NCBI RefSeq assembly: GCF_016031655.1 | Contig: NZ_JACCHQ010000013.1 | Location: forward strand, 124,001-188,000 | DNA: 64,000 nt | From: Bradyrhizobium glycinis | Lineage (GTDB): Bacteria > Pseudomonadota > Alphaproteobacteria > Rhizobiales > Xanthobacteraceae | Direction of reading: 5' to 3' | Part shown: positions 49,291 to 58,162 of the stretch, piece after piece | Layout of the letters: the number at the start of each line of letters is the position of its first letter | Numbering within the stretch: the stretch's first letter is position 1 | Notes under the pieces: generated by a model | What the model saw: only the letters and a program-made list of their open reading frames with translations | The model's database searches: none | What the model was told of the DNA's origin: nothing | Translations under genes and position numbers: made by a program

Positions 49291-50805
49291 GTGACAGTTG
49301 CCCTTCCCACGCCAGCCCAACTTCGCAGTGTCGCCGAGCAGTGCGGCCTTTCGCTCACCGATGACGACGTCGCCTCGTTCCGCGGTCTCATGCAGGGCTC
49401 GATCGAAGCCTACAATCTCGTTGCCGCGATGCCGGACGAATTGCCCGAAGTGAAATATCCGCGCACGCCGGGCTACCGGCCCTCGGCGGAGGAGAACCCG
49501 CGCAATGCCTGGTATCGCAAGACGACCGTGAAGGGCGCCGCCAGCGGCAAGCTCAAGGGCAAGACCGTCGCGCTGAAGGACAACATCATGCTGGCCGGCG
49601 TGCCCATGACCAACGGCTCGTCGACGCTGGAGGGCTATGTGCCCGATTTCGACGCCACTATCGTCACGCGCATGCTGGATGCCGGCGCCGAGATCAAGGG
49701 CAAGGTGCATTGTGAGCATTTCTGCCTGTCCGGCGGCAGCCACACCGGCTCCTACGGGCCGGTGCATAATCCGCACAAGATGGGTTACTCGGCCGGCGGC
49801 TCGTCGTCGGGCTCGGGCGTCGTGGTCGCGCTCGGCGAGGTCGACATGGCCATCGGCGGCGACCAGGGCGGCTCGATCCGCATGCCGTCGTCGTTCTGCG
49901 GCGTCTACGGCATGAAGCCGACCTGGGGCCTCGTCCCCTACACCGGCATCATGCCGATCGAGATCTATGTCGATCACACCGGCCCGATGACCGCGACCGT
50001 CGCCGACAACGCCCTGCTGCTCGAAGTGCTCGCCGGCGACGACGGCTACGATCCCAGGATCAAGGCCCCGAAAGTGGAGGAATACACCAAGGCGCTCGGC
50101 CAGGGCGTCAAAGGCATGAAGATCGGCATCCTCAAGGAGGGTTTCGAGCAGCCGACCGCCGAATCTGCGGTGAATGAAAGCGTGCGCGAGGCCGCAAAGC
50201 GCTTCAAGGATCTCGGCGCCATGGTCGAGACCGTCTCGATCCCGATGCACCTCATGGGCGGCGCGATCTGGACTCCGATCGGCACTGAAGGCCTGACCCA
50301 GACCATGATGTTCGGCGACGGCTACGGCCTCAGCCGCGGCGATCTCTATTCGACCTCGCTGATGGATTTCCATCGCGGCTGGCGCCGGCAGGCCGACTCG
50401 CTGTCCGAGACCACGAAGCTTTTCATGATGCTCGGCACCTACATCAACAACAATTTCGGCCCGCGCTTCTATGGCAAGGCGCTCAACATCTCGCGCCGGC
50501 TGACCGCCGCCTACGACAAGGCCTTTGCGGATTACGATCTGCTCCTGCTGCCGACCACGCCGATGAAGGCGACCAAGCTGCCGGAGCCCAACGCCAGCCG
50601 TGAGGAATATGTTGCCCGCGCGCTCGAGATGATCTCGAACACCGCGCCGTTCGACATCACGCACCATCCGGCGATGTCGCTGCCCTGCGGCATGGTCGAC
50701 GGCCTGCCGGTCGGGCTGATGCTGGTCGGCCGCATGTTCGAGGAATCCACCATCTACCGCGCCGCCCATGCCTTCGAGCAGATCGGCGACTGGAAGAAGA
50801 TGTGA
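49291..50805 (+). CDS. amidase-signature family amidase
   Basis: Amide hydrolase of 504 residues with the Ser-cisSer-Lys triad: Lys96 (VALKDNIM), Ser171 (SAGGSSSGSG) and Ser195 (GGDQGGSIRMPS). The spacings between the three match GatA-type enzymes. GTG at 49291 follows AAGGAGAG. No signal peptide, so cytoplasmic. It lies between the AmiC-like sensor and an amide/amino-acid ABC transporter, so it probably hydrolyses the imported amide to carboxylate and ammonia. The actual substrate (short aliphatic, aromatic or nitrile-derived) cannot be read from the sequence. Confidence 0.94.
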   Translation: MTVALPTPAQLRSVAEQCGLSLTDDDVASFRGLMQGSIEAYNLVAAMPDELPEVKYPRTPGYRPSAEENPRNAWYRKTTVKGAASGKLKGKTVALKDNIMLAGVPMTNGSSTLEGYVPDFDATIVTRMLDAGAEIKGKVHCEHFCLSGGSHTGSYGPVHNPHKMGYSAGGSSSGSGVVVALGEVDMAIGGDQGGSIRMPSSFCGVYGMKPTWGLVPYTGIMPIEIYVDHTGPMTATVADNALLLEVLAGDDGYDPRIKAPKVEEYTKALGQGVKGMKIGILKEGFEQPTAESAVNESVREAAKRFKDLGAMVETVSIPMHLMGGAIWTPIGTEGLTQTMMFGDGYGLSRGDLYSTSLMDFHRGWRRQADSLSETTKLFMMLGTYINNNFGPRFYGKALNISRRLTAAYDKAFADYDLLLLPTTPMKATKLPEPNASREEYVARALEMISNTAPFDITHHPAMSLPCGMVDGLPVGLMLVGRMFEESTIYRAAHAFEQIGDWKKM

Positions 50806-50839
50806 ACCAAGATTTGATGCAGGCTGACGGAACACAGAA

Positions 50840-50883
50840 GCGTTTTCAAGCGAAGTGGATGCCGGTTCGCGTGAAGAAAACGC
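50840..50883. repeat. hairpin repeat between amidase and permease genes
   Basis: GCGTTTTC (50840-50847) / GAAAACGC (50876-50883) with inner GCGAA / TTCGC arms form a two-part stem in the 99-bp gap. From memory it resembles a dispersed Bradyrhizobium repeat. Inside an operon it may attenuate or protect mRNA. Confidence 0.6.
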
Positions 50884-50904
50884 GTCAAAACAAGAATCCA
50901 ACAC

Positions 50905-51762
50905 ATGGCTAACGCGTTCGTCGCGGCGTTCGAGATCCTGAGCTTCGGCGCGATCATCGTCCTGATCGTGCTGGGGCTCGGGATCATCGCCAGCATGATG
51001 GGCATCTTCAACTTCGCGCAAGGCGAGTTCGTCCTGCTCGGTGCCTACATCACCTATCTCGCTTATGCCAAGGGCCTGCCGATCTGGGCGGGCATGGTTG
51101 CAGCACCTTTCGTGGTCGGCGCGCTCGGCTTCGTGCTAGAGGCACTGATCATCCGACGATTCTACGCCGCGCCGATCGTTGCCATGCTCGGCACCTATGC
51201 GCTCGGCCTGATCATCCGCGAAGCCGTGCGCGGGCTGATCGGCGGCTTCTATCTCACCGTGCCGGAGCCGATCGGCGGCTCGATCGACATCGGCGCCATG
51301 CATATTTCGGCGTGGCGCTTCACCATCATCGTCATCACGCTGCTGGTGATGGGCCTCTGCTATCTGCTGCTGTCGCGCACCAGCTTCGGCCTGCGCGTGC
51401 GGGCGACGCTGGAGAACCCGTCGCTGGCGCGAGCGTCGGGCATTTCAACGCCGCTGATCTACGGCGCCACCTTTGCCTTCGGCGCTGCGCTCGCGGGCCT
51501 TGCCGGCGCGCTGATCGTGCCGGTGTTCAGCCTGTTTGCCGATCTCGGACTGCGCTTCCTGATCCAGGGTTTTGTCGCGGTCATGGTCGGCGGGGTCGGC
51601 TCCTTCATCGGCCCGGTCGCGGGCGCCGGCGTCATCGGCACGCTGAGCGCGGCGCTGCCCTGGGTGATGGCACCTGTCGTCGCCGACGTCCTCGTCTTCG
51701 TGCTCGCCATCGTCTTCATCAAATTCCGTCCGCAAGGTCTCATCGCTGGAAAAGGGGTTTAA
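50905..51762 (+). CDS. ABC transporter permease, LivH/UrtB type
   Basis: Inner-membrane permease of 285 residues with about eight helices. The LivH signatures GIFNFAQGEFVLLGAYITY near the start and GLRVRATLENPSLARASGIS with the coupling EAA-like loop are clear, as is GGVGSFIGPVAGAGVIGTL. ATG at 50905. It pairs with the LivM-like permease at 52991 in the same operon. Confidence 0.93.
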   Translation: MANAFVAAFEILSFGAIIVLIVLGLGIIASMMGIFNFAQGEFVLLGAYITYLAYAKGLPIWAGMVAAPFVVGALGFVLEALIIRRFYAAPIVAMLGTYALGLIIREAVRGLIGGFYLTVPEPIGGSIDIGAMHISAWRFTIIVITLLVMGLCYLLLSRTSFGLRVRATLENPSLARASGISTPLIYGATFAFGAALAGLAGALIVPVFSLFADLGLRFLIQGFVAVMVGGVGSFIGPVAGAGVIGTLSAALPWVMAPVVADVLVFVLAIVFIKFRPQGLIAGKGV

Positions 51763-51766
51763 TCAC

Positions 51767-52984
51767 ATGCTCGATCGTACTCAGCTCACGCGACGTCGCT
51801 TCCTGTCCAATTTTGCTTTTGCATCGGGCGCGGTCGCGACCGGCGTCGGCAGCTGGGTGATCCCGGCGCCCTGGGCCAATGCTGCCGAGACGCCGATCAA
51901 GGTCGGCATCGCCACTGACCTCACCGGCCCGATCGCCTATGCCGGCAACGCCGACGCCAACGTCGCGAAAATGGTGATCAAGGAGATCAACGCGGCCGGC
52001 GGCCTGCTCGGCCGTCCGCTCGAGCTCTACATCGAGGACACCGCGTCCAACGAATCCGTCGCCGTCGGCAACGTGCGCAAGCTGATCCAGCGCGACAAGG
52101 TCGATATGGTGCTGGGAGGCATCACCTCCTCGATGCGCAATGCGATCAAGGACCCGATCGTGGCGCGCGGCAAGACGCTCTACATCTATCCGCAGCTCTA
52201 CGAGGGCAAGGAGTGCACGCCCTATTTGTTCTGCACCGGCCCGACGCCGGCGCAGCAATGCGACGAGTTCATCCCCTGGCTGATCAAGAACGGCGGCAAG
52301 AAGTTCGCGCTGCCCAGCGCCAATTATGTCTGGCCGCACACGCTCAACGTCTACGCCCGCAAGGTGATCGAGGCGAGCGGCGGCGAGGTCGTGTTCGAAG
52401 AATACTACCCGCTCGACCAGGTCGACTTCTCCGCAACCGTCAACCGCATCATCTCCAACAAGGTCGACGTCGTCTTCAACACCGTCATCCCGCCGGGCGT
52501 CGGCCCGTTCTTCAAGCAGCTCTATGAAGCCGGTTTCCTCAAGAACGGCGGCCGGCTCGCCTGCGTCTACTATGACGAGAACACGCTCAACATCAACCAG
52601 GCTGCCGAGATCGAGGGCCTTGCGAGCTGCCTCGACTATTTCAAGGTGCTGACCAAGGAGAACCCGTTCGACGCCAAGATCCAGGCGGCCTATGAAAAGG
52701 ATTTCCCAGGCAACTTCCTGTTCGCCGCCGGCAGCGCGGCGACCGGCACCTATCGCGGCCTCAAGCTGTGGGAAGCCGCGGTGAAGGAAGCCGGCAAGAT
52801 CGACCGCGAGTCGGTGGCCGCCGCGCTCGACCATGCCAAGATCGCCGAAGGTCCGGGCGGACCCGCCGAGATGGTGCCGGGCAAGCGGCACTGCAAGATG
52901 AAGATGTACACCGCGGTCGCCAAGAGCGGAAACTACGAGATCGTCGGGCGCAGCAATGGCCTCGTCGATCCCAAGGAATGCTGA
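51767..52984 (+). CDS. ABC transporter substrate-binding protein, amide/urea type, Tat-exported
   Basis: Type I binding protein of 405 residues. The N-terminus has a twin-arginine signal TRRRFLSNFAFASGAVATGVG ending near ANAAET. VGIATDLTGPIAYAGNADANVAK, YPQLYEGKECTPYLFCTG and NYVWPHTLNVYARKVIEASGGEVV resemble the urea/short-amide binding group (UrtA/FmdD). It starts 5 bp after the LivH-like gene. This is the uptake component, in contrast to the leaderless AmiC-like protein. Confidence 0.93.
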   Translation: MLDRTQLTRRRFLSNFAFASGAVATGVGSWVIPAPWANAAETPIKVGIATDLTGPIAYAGNADANVAKMVIKEINAAGGLLGRPLELYIEDTASNESVAVGNVRKLIQRDKVDMVLGGITSSMRNAIKDPIVARGKTLYIYPQLYEGKECTPYLFCTGPTPAQQCDEFIPWLIKNGGKKFALPSANYVWPHTLNVYARKVIEASGGEVVFEEYYPLDQVDFSATVNRIISNKVDVVFNTVIPPGVGPFFKQLYEAGFLKNGGRLACVYYDENTLNINQAAEIEGLASCLDYFKVLTKENPFDAKIQAAYEKDFPGNFLFAAGSAATGTYRGLKLWEAAVKEAGKIDRESVAAALDHAKIAEGPGGPAEMVPGKRHCKMKMYTAVAKSGNYEIVGRSNGLVDPKEC

Positions 52985-52990
52985 GGTGGA

Positions 52991-54094
52991 ATGCTGAAGC
53001 CGATGAGTGTGGTAAGAGAGGCCATCGTCGCCGACGCGGACGACGAAGCGGACGGTGCGATGGCTAAGGGCACAGCGGCGGAACGGGCCAATGACCGCGT
53101 CAAGGCAGGACGAAAAATCCTGCCCATCATCGAGGGCCTCGTGCTCCTCGCGGCGCTACTCGCGCCGCTGGTGCTGCAGGACTATCTCACGGTGTTCGCG
53201 ACGCGGGTGATCATCCTCGCGCTGTTTGCGCTGTCGTTCGACCTGGTCTGGGGCTATGCCGGCATCATGAGCTTCGGCCAGGCCCTGTTCTTCGGCTCGG
53301 CCGGCTACGGCGTCGCCTTGCTCGCGCGCGACCTCGACATCACCAACATCTTCCTGGTGCTGCCGGCGGGAACGCTGATCGGCCTCACCTTCGCGCTGCT
53401 GCTCGGCGGCTTCCTGCTGCTGGGCCGGCATCCCTCCAGCGTGATCTTCGTCTCGCTCGGCACGCTGACCGGCTCCTACGCCGCCGATCGCCTCGCGCGC
53501 GGCTGGTATTATCTCGGCGGCCAGAACGGCATCCCCTCGATCGCACCGATGTCGCTCGGCGGTTATGACTTCACGGAAGGACCGGCCTTCTACTATCTCG
53601 TGCTCGGCATCCTCGTCGTGGTCTATCTGCTCTGCCGCTTCCTGGTGCGTTCGCAATTCGGTCTGGCGCTGGCGGGCTTGCGCGAGAACGAACAGCGCAT
53701 CGCCTTCTTCGGCTACAAGGCGCAGCACCTGAAAGCGATCATCTTCACCATCGGCGGCGCCATCGCTGGTCTCGCCGGCAGCCTCTATGCTTTCCACGAA
53801 GGTTTCGTCTGGCCCAACATGGTCGGCGTCGTGGTCTCGACCCAGGTCGTGCTCTATGTACTGTTCGGCGGCTCCGGCACGCTGATCGGCGCCGTCATTG
53901 GGGCCGTGATCGTCGAGGGCGTCAGCTTCTGGCTCTCGGACAATTATCGCGACATCTGGCCGATCATCCTCGGCCTGCTGCTGCTGCTCGTCATCCTGTT
54001 CCGGCCGCTCGGCCTGATCAGTTTTGTGCTCGGCGAACGCGAACGGGTCGGCAGCTTTGGCGCCAAGGTCAAGGAGACGCGCAATGCTCCTTGA
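52991..54094 (+). CDS. ABC transporter permease, LivM/UrtC type
   Basis: Permease of 367 residues with a polar N-terminal extension (about 40 residues) before the first helix. SFDLVWGYAGIMSFGQALFFGSAGYG, GLRENEQRIAFFGYKAQHLKAIIFTIGGAIAGLAGSLY and GGSGTLIGAVIGAVIVEGVSFW are LivM-type motifs. ATG at 52991. A second ATG at 53003 is possible. Its end overlaps the ATPase gene by 11 bp. Confidence 0.92.
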   Translation: MLKPMSVVREAIVADADDEADGAMAKGTAAERANDRVKAGRKILPIIEGLVLLAALLAPLVLQDYLTVFATRVIILALFALSFDLVWGYAGIMSFGQALFFGSAGYGVALLARDLDITNIFLVLPAGTLIGLTFALLLGGFLLLGRHPSSVIFVSLGTLTGSYAADRLARGWYYLGGQNGIPSIAPMSLGGYDFTEGPAFYYLVLGILVVVYLLCRFLVRSQFGLALAGLRENEQRIAFFGYKAQHLKAIIFTIGGAIAGLAGSLYAFHEGFVWPNMVGVVVSTQVVLYVLFGGSGTLIGAVIGAVIVEGVSFWLSDNYRDIWPIILGLLLLLVILFRPLGLISFVLGERERVGSFGAKVKETRNAP

Positions 54095-54815
54095 AGCGGC
54101 CGGCATCAAGAAGGTCTTCGGCAAGCTCACCGCGCTTGACGGCGCAGCCCTCACCGTCGGCGAGAACGAGTTTCACGGCCTGATCGGCCCGAACGGCTCC
54201 GGCAAGAGCACGCTGATGAAGTGCATCGCCGGGGCCGAGGTGCCGACGCAAGGAAAAGTCTCCTTCGTCAACACCGACATCACCGCGTTCACGCCGACCG
54301 AGCGCGCCCGGGCCGGCATGAGCCTGAAATTCCAGATCACATCCGTGCTGCCGTCATTGACGCTCTACGACAACATCCTGCTCGCGCTGCAGGCGCAGTC
54401 CTCGCTGTTCGATCTCGTGTTCTCGCGCACGCGCGGTGCGTTGCACGACCAGGTCATGTCCATGCTGAGGCAGTTCCGCCTCGCCGATCGCGCCTTCGAT
54501 GCGGCTGCCGCGCTGTCGCACGGTCAGCAGCAATGGCTGGAGATCGCGATGGCGCTCGCCGGCAAGCCGAAGCTCCTGCTGCTCGACGAGCCCACCGGCG
54601 GCATGAGCCTGGAGGAACGCCGCGTCACCGGCGAGCTGCTGCAGCCGATCAAAAAACATTGCTCGCTCGTCATCGTCGAGCACGACCTCGATTTCATTCG
54701 CGACATCTGCGATCGCCTGACCGTGCTGGACCAGGGCAAGGTGCTGGCAACAGGCACGGTGTCGGAGATCCAGGCCAATACATCCGTCCAGGAGATCTAT
54801 CTGCGCCGTGCCTGA
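54084..54815 (+). CDS. ABC transporter ATP-binding protein, LivG/UrtD type
   Basis: ATPase of 243 residues. ATG at 54084 follows AAGGAGA and lies inside the end of the permease gene. Walker A GPNGSGKST, signature SHGQQQWLEIAMAL (degenerate LSGGQ as in UrtD/LivG proteins) and Walker B LLLLDEPTGGMS are present. The last helix QEIYLRRA is typical. Overlaps the next ATPase gene by 8 bp. Confidence 0.93.
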   Translation: MLLEAAGIKKVFGKLTALDGAALTVGENEFHGLIGPNGSGKSTLMKCIAGAEVPTQGKVSFVNTDITAFTPTERARAGMSLKFQITSVLPSLTLYDNILLALQAQSSLFDLVFSRTRGALHDQVMSMLRQFRLADRAFDAAAALSHGQQQWLEIAMALAGKPKLLLLDEPTGGMSLEERRVTGELLQPIKKHCSLVIVEHDLDFIRDICDRLTVLDQGKVLATGTVSEIQANTSVQEIYLRRA

Positions 54816-55503
54816 ATTTTTGGACATCAAGCATCTCGACGCCGGCTATGGCCGCAGCCAGGTCCTGTTCGACGTCAGCCTCGGCATTCCCTGGCGCGGC
54901 GGCGTTGCCGTGCTCGGCCGCAACGGCGCCGGCAAGACCACGCTGATGAAGACCATCGTCGGCGAGTTGCCGGCATGGAAGGGCGAAGTCGCCTTCGACG
55001 GCCGCGACATCAGCCACCGCGCCACCCAGGAGCGCGTGCGCGCCGGCATCGGCTACGTGCCGCAGGAGCATTCGGTGTTCGCCCGCCTGTCGGTGCGCGA
55101 CAATCTCGCCGTCGGCTCGCTCGCGAACAAAGACGCCTCCGCCATCGACCGCGTGCTAGCGATCTTCCCAAAGCTCGGCCAGCGCCTCGACCAGCCCGCC
55201 GGCACGCTCTCCGGCGGCGAGCGCAAGATGCTGGCGATCGGCCGCGCCATGCTGGGCGATCCAAAACTGCTGCTGCTGGACGAGCCGACCGAGGGCGTTT
55301 GGATCGGTGTCATCGAGGAGATCACCGAGCGCCTGATCGAGCTCGCCAAGACCATCGCCGTCATCATCGTCGAGCAGCACCTTGACCTCGCTTTGCGAGT
55401 CGCCGACTACGCCTATGTGCTCGACCGCGGCCGCGTCGCGCTGCAGGGCTACGCCGGCGAGGTGAAAGGCAATCCGGAGCTGATGCGGTATCTGGCGCCG
55501 TAG
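54808..55503 (+). CDS. ABC transporter ATP-binding protein, LivF/UrtE type
   Basis: Second ATPase of the amide transporter, 231 residues from GTG 54808. Walker A GRNGAGKTT, signature LSGGERKMLAIGRAM, Walker B LLLLDEPTEG and the switch histidine in VIIVEQHLDLALRVAD are complete. It closes the operon. LigD follows after 60 bp without overlap and is probably unrelated in function. Confidence 0.94.
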   Translation: MPEFLDIKHLDAGYGRSQVLFDVSLGIPWRGGVAVLGRNGAGKTTLMKTIVGELPAWKGEVAFDGRDISHRATQERVRAGIGYVPQEHSVFARLSVRDNLAVGSLANKDASAIDRVLAIFPKLGQRLDQPAGTLSGGERKMLAIGRAMLGDPKLLLLDEPTEGVWIGVIEEITERLIELAKTIAVIIVEQHLDLALRVADYAYVLDRGRVALQGYAGEVKGNPELMRYLAP

Positions 55504-55563
55504 GGCGCGGCTCTACTTTTATTTTAGATCGGAACGAATCCGTCGGGCCGCGTTGAATCCAGC

Positions 55564-57381
55564 ATGTGTGCTGTTGCGTTGCGTCAGTTGGGACTATCGC
55601 GCCTAGCCGGCGCGCGGAAGATTCCGATTCCGTCTTACATCGTGCCATGCGATCCCACGCTGCGCGAAAACCCACCGCAAGGCGGCGGCTGGGTGTTCGA
55701 GATAAAAGCCGACGGCTATCGCGCGCAACTTCACCTGCAGGCAGGCGCGGCGACGGTCTATTCGCGCGCTGGATACGATTGGACCGAGCAATTCTCGTCC
55801 ATTGCAGCCGACGGGCGAAGGCTCAGAGCCGAGAGTGCGATCATCGATGGCGAGGCCGTGGTCTACGGTTGTAATGGCTTGCCGGATTTCCAGCAGCTGC
55901 GGCGCGAGCTCGGCGCCAAGCAGAGCCGCCGCATTCGCTATCACGCGTTCGATCTGTTGTATCTCGACCGATACGATTTGCGTGGCGTCGCCTTTGTCCA
56001 GCGAAAGCAACTGCTGCAGCGGCTTCTCAAAGAAGCGCCCGAGACTTTCATCTACGTCGAGCACGTCGAAGCCGACGGCGAGGAAATCTTTCGCCATGCT
56101 TGCAGGCTTGGCCTCGAAGGGCTGCTCGCCAAGCGCGCCGACGCACCTTATCGCTCCGGACGGCAGGAAGCCTGGCTCAAGCTGAAATGCAAGAAGAGCG
56201 AGACGTTTCCCATCGTCGCATTCGTCGAAAAGCTGGGCGCGTACCCGCGGAAGGTGGCTTCGCTCTACATCGGGCGTCACGAGGATGATCGCCTGCTTTA
56301 TGCCGGCAAGGTCCGCACCGGCTACACCGAGGCGACCGCGCGTGAATTGCGTGAACGGCTCGACCCACTGATCCGGCGCAATTCTCCGCTCGATCTGCCG
56401 GTAAAGAAGCCCAAGGCGACGTGGGTCGAGCCGGTGGTGAATGCCGAGGTGGAATATGGCGCCCTGACCGACGATGGCCTGCTGCGTGAAGCCGTGTTCA
56501 AGGGCCTGCGCGACGATCTTGCGCCGCGGAAGGTCAGGGCGCCCCGGTTGGTGCCTTCATCGGTCGGACGGCCGAAGCTCGGCGTTCCCAAAGAGAATAT
56601 CCTGCAGCTGCTGCCCGACGCGATCGTGCCGTCCAAGGAAGAGCTCGCGCGTTACTGGACCCGCGTCTGGAAGAAGGCGCTGCTGCATCTAGGACATCGA
56701 CCGCTCAAGCTGGTGCGGCACGTGCACGGCACGACGTTCTATCATAAGGGGCCGCTGCCGAAGGACATTCCGCAAGCGGTGCACCAGCTACGCATCCGAA
56801 AGCGCGAAGGCGGCGAAGGCACGCGGCTTTGGGTGGACAGCCTTGAGGGTTTCCTCGGACTCGTCGAGATCGGCGCAGTCGAATTGCATCCCTGGAATTC
56901 GACTGTCGAGGATGTCGAGCACGCCGATCGCATCGTGATCGACCTTGATCCCGGCGAGGGCGTCGCATGGGATGCTGTGATCGAGACCGCCCTGGAACTT
57001 CGCGCGCTGATAAGCCGTGAGGGGTTTGCGACCTGGCCCAAACTGACTGGCGGCAAGGGCATTCATCTGACGGCGCCGCTTGACGTGCCAATGCTGCACG
57101 ATCAGGCGCATCGCATGGCACGCAACCTCATGGCCGATTTCGCATTGCGTCGACCGGATCGCTACGTCCTCTCCGCCCAGGCCAGGCGCAGCGGCCGCAT
57201 TTTTCTCGACTATTTGCGCAACGGCCGCGGTACCACCGCGGTCGGCACCTTCTCGCCGCGGGCGCGCGAAAATTTTCCCATAGCTGCGCAGGTGACATGG
57301 GAGCGGATCGAAAGCGGCATCGTGCCCGACGCGTTCACGATCCGCAGTCCCTTCCGTGTGGTGCGGAGGAGAGGGCGATAA
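55564..57381 (+). CDS. ligD: ATP-dependent DNA ligase-polymerase (LigD-type, lacks phosphoesterase domain)
   Basis: Bacterial end-joining enzyme with two recognisable domains in 605 residues. The ligase domain comes first, with the adenylated lysine in FEIKADGYR (Lys48), AIIDGEAVV, DLLYLDRYDLRG, EGLLAKR and WLKLKC. An OB-fold follows up to about residue 345. The C-terminal LigD-type primase-polymerase domain has metal aspartates in VIDLDPGEG (Asp460, Asp462), GGKGIHL and RIFLDYLRNGRGTTAVG. There is no 3'-phosphoesterase domain between or before them and no ku gene in the window. GC content looks slightly lower than in neighbours, so transfer is possible. ATG at 55564, though no strong ribosome site is visible. 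Confidence 0.92.
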   Translation: MCAVALRQLGLSRLAGARKIPIPSYIVPCDPTLRENPPQGGGWVFEIKADGYRAQLHLQAGAATVYSRAGYDWTEQFSSIAADGRRLRAESAIIDGEAVVYGCNGLPDFQQLRRELGAKQSRRIRYHAFDLLYLDRYDLRGVAFVQRKQLLQRLLKEAPETFIYVEHVEADGEEIFRHACRLGLEGLLAKRADAPYRSGRQEAWLKLKCKKSETFPIVAFVEKLGAYPRKVASLYIGRHEDDRLLYAGKVRTGYTEATARELRERLDPLIRRNSPLDLPVKKPKATWVEPVVNAEVEYGALTDDGLLREAVFKGLRDDLAPRKVRAPRLVPSSVGRPKLGVPKENILQLLPDAIVPSKEELARYWTRVWKKALLHLGHRPLKLVRHVHGTTFYHKGPLPKDIPQAVHQLRIRKREGGEGTRLWVDSLEGFLGLVEIGAVELHPWNSTVEDVEHADRIVIDLDPGEGVAWDAVIETALELRALISREGFATWPKLTGGKGIHLTAPLDVPMLHDQAHRMARNLMADFALRRPDRYVLSAQARRSGRIFLDYLRNGRGTTAVGTFSPRARENFPIAAQVTWERIESGIVPDAFTIRSPFRVVRRRGR

Positions 57382-57408
57382 TGAGCGCGTTCGGGCGCCT
57401 CGCCGCCC

Positions 57409-57458
57409 GCCTACTTCATCGCCGAGAACCGGCTGTCGAACGAGTTCGACTGCACCAC
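57409..57458 (-). pseudogene. duplicated 3' end of L,D-transpeptidase gene
   Basis: This 50-bp stretch matches 58163-58212 at 48 of 50 positions. On the minus strand it encodes VVQSNSFDSRFSAMK and a TAG stop. The intact gene ends VVQSNSFDSRFSAVK. Similarity stops abruptly on both sides, so only the gene end is copied. Together the two copies form direct repeats around about 700 bp. Confidence 0.9.
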
Positions 57459-57641
57459 TCCCACATCAACGTTAGTTGTCAGGCTCCGCGAGCGGAGCAT
57501 CCAGTACGCCACGGCCTCTCGCTCGATTATGGCTGCGCCGCTTCGTTGCTTAAATGTCAAAGAGCCGAACGTGACATCGCGATCCCGCGGCGCCCAGCGC
57601 CCGGGTTTTGCTTCGCTTCTGGCCCCTCGGAATCGGAAGGG

Positions 57642-57754
57642 GCGCAGGGAAGGCCGGGTACCGGCTGGCACCCGCGAGCCCCTGTGCATGATGCGTAGAG
57701 TAGACGCTCACAGGGGAGACACAGGTGCAGCCCGATAACCGGCCTTCCCTGCGC
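57642..57754. ncRNA. long multi-tier hairpin, candidate structured RNA or repeat core
   Basis: Perfect 16-bp outer arms GCGCAGGGAAGGCCGG (57642-57657) / CCGGCCTTCCCTGCGC (57739-57754). A middle stem GGCTG(g)CACC (57663-57672) / GGTGCAGCC (57724-57732) has one bulge. The inner arms CCCCTGTG / CACAGGGG (57679-57686, 57709-57716) are perfect and 8 bp, with a 22-nt loop. A CCCCT/AGGGG mini-stem sits just outside. No promoter or U-tract was identified, so transcription is unproven and strand is undetermined. Confidence 0.4.
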
Positions 57755-58162
57755 AGTGGTTTGACGGCTTATGTCGCGCTCTCCCCGGGGAGCGATGCAC
57801 TATTGCCCCCGTCGCCTCGCGAGATCACTGATACGCGCCCTCCGGTTGGAGAACGTGCACCACCGCGAGACTTGACGTACAGACCCCGGACGTCAGGACC
57901 ACACGATTTTGCCGTACGCGGCCCTGCTTCGCCCCTTGGCTTCGCAGGGCATGGCAGCGCCTGTCGTACCGCGCCCGCTGATCGCTCACGGGGACTACCC
58001 GCCCTGCGACCGCATCTGGCGCCAACGCCGCCCGCGTCCACCGCAACCCACCCCACGAACCGTGACGATCGCGACCCGCCCCCTTCCGGAGGGATGAGAT
58101 GCGCGAAGGATAGGGTGTTTCGGGTGTTCGGGTAAAGCGAATTCCCTTATCCGAAGGAGCGT

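Noticed and set aside
57411..57689. 92-codon minus-strand frame ending VVQSNSFDSRFSAMK
   Set aside because: Only the last 15 codons match a real gene, and they are the duplicated gene end. The upstream part is repeat sequence, so it is not called as an intact gene.
57725..58135. 136-codon plus-strand frame in the ligD/L,D-transpeptidase gap
   Set aside because: Pro/Arg/Ser-rich low complexity, starts inside the long hairpin, no ribosome site. Treated as non-coding repeat.
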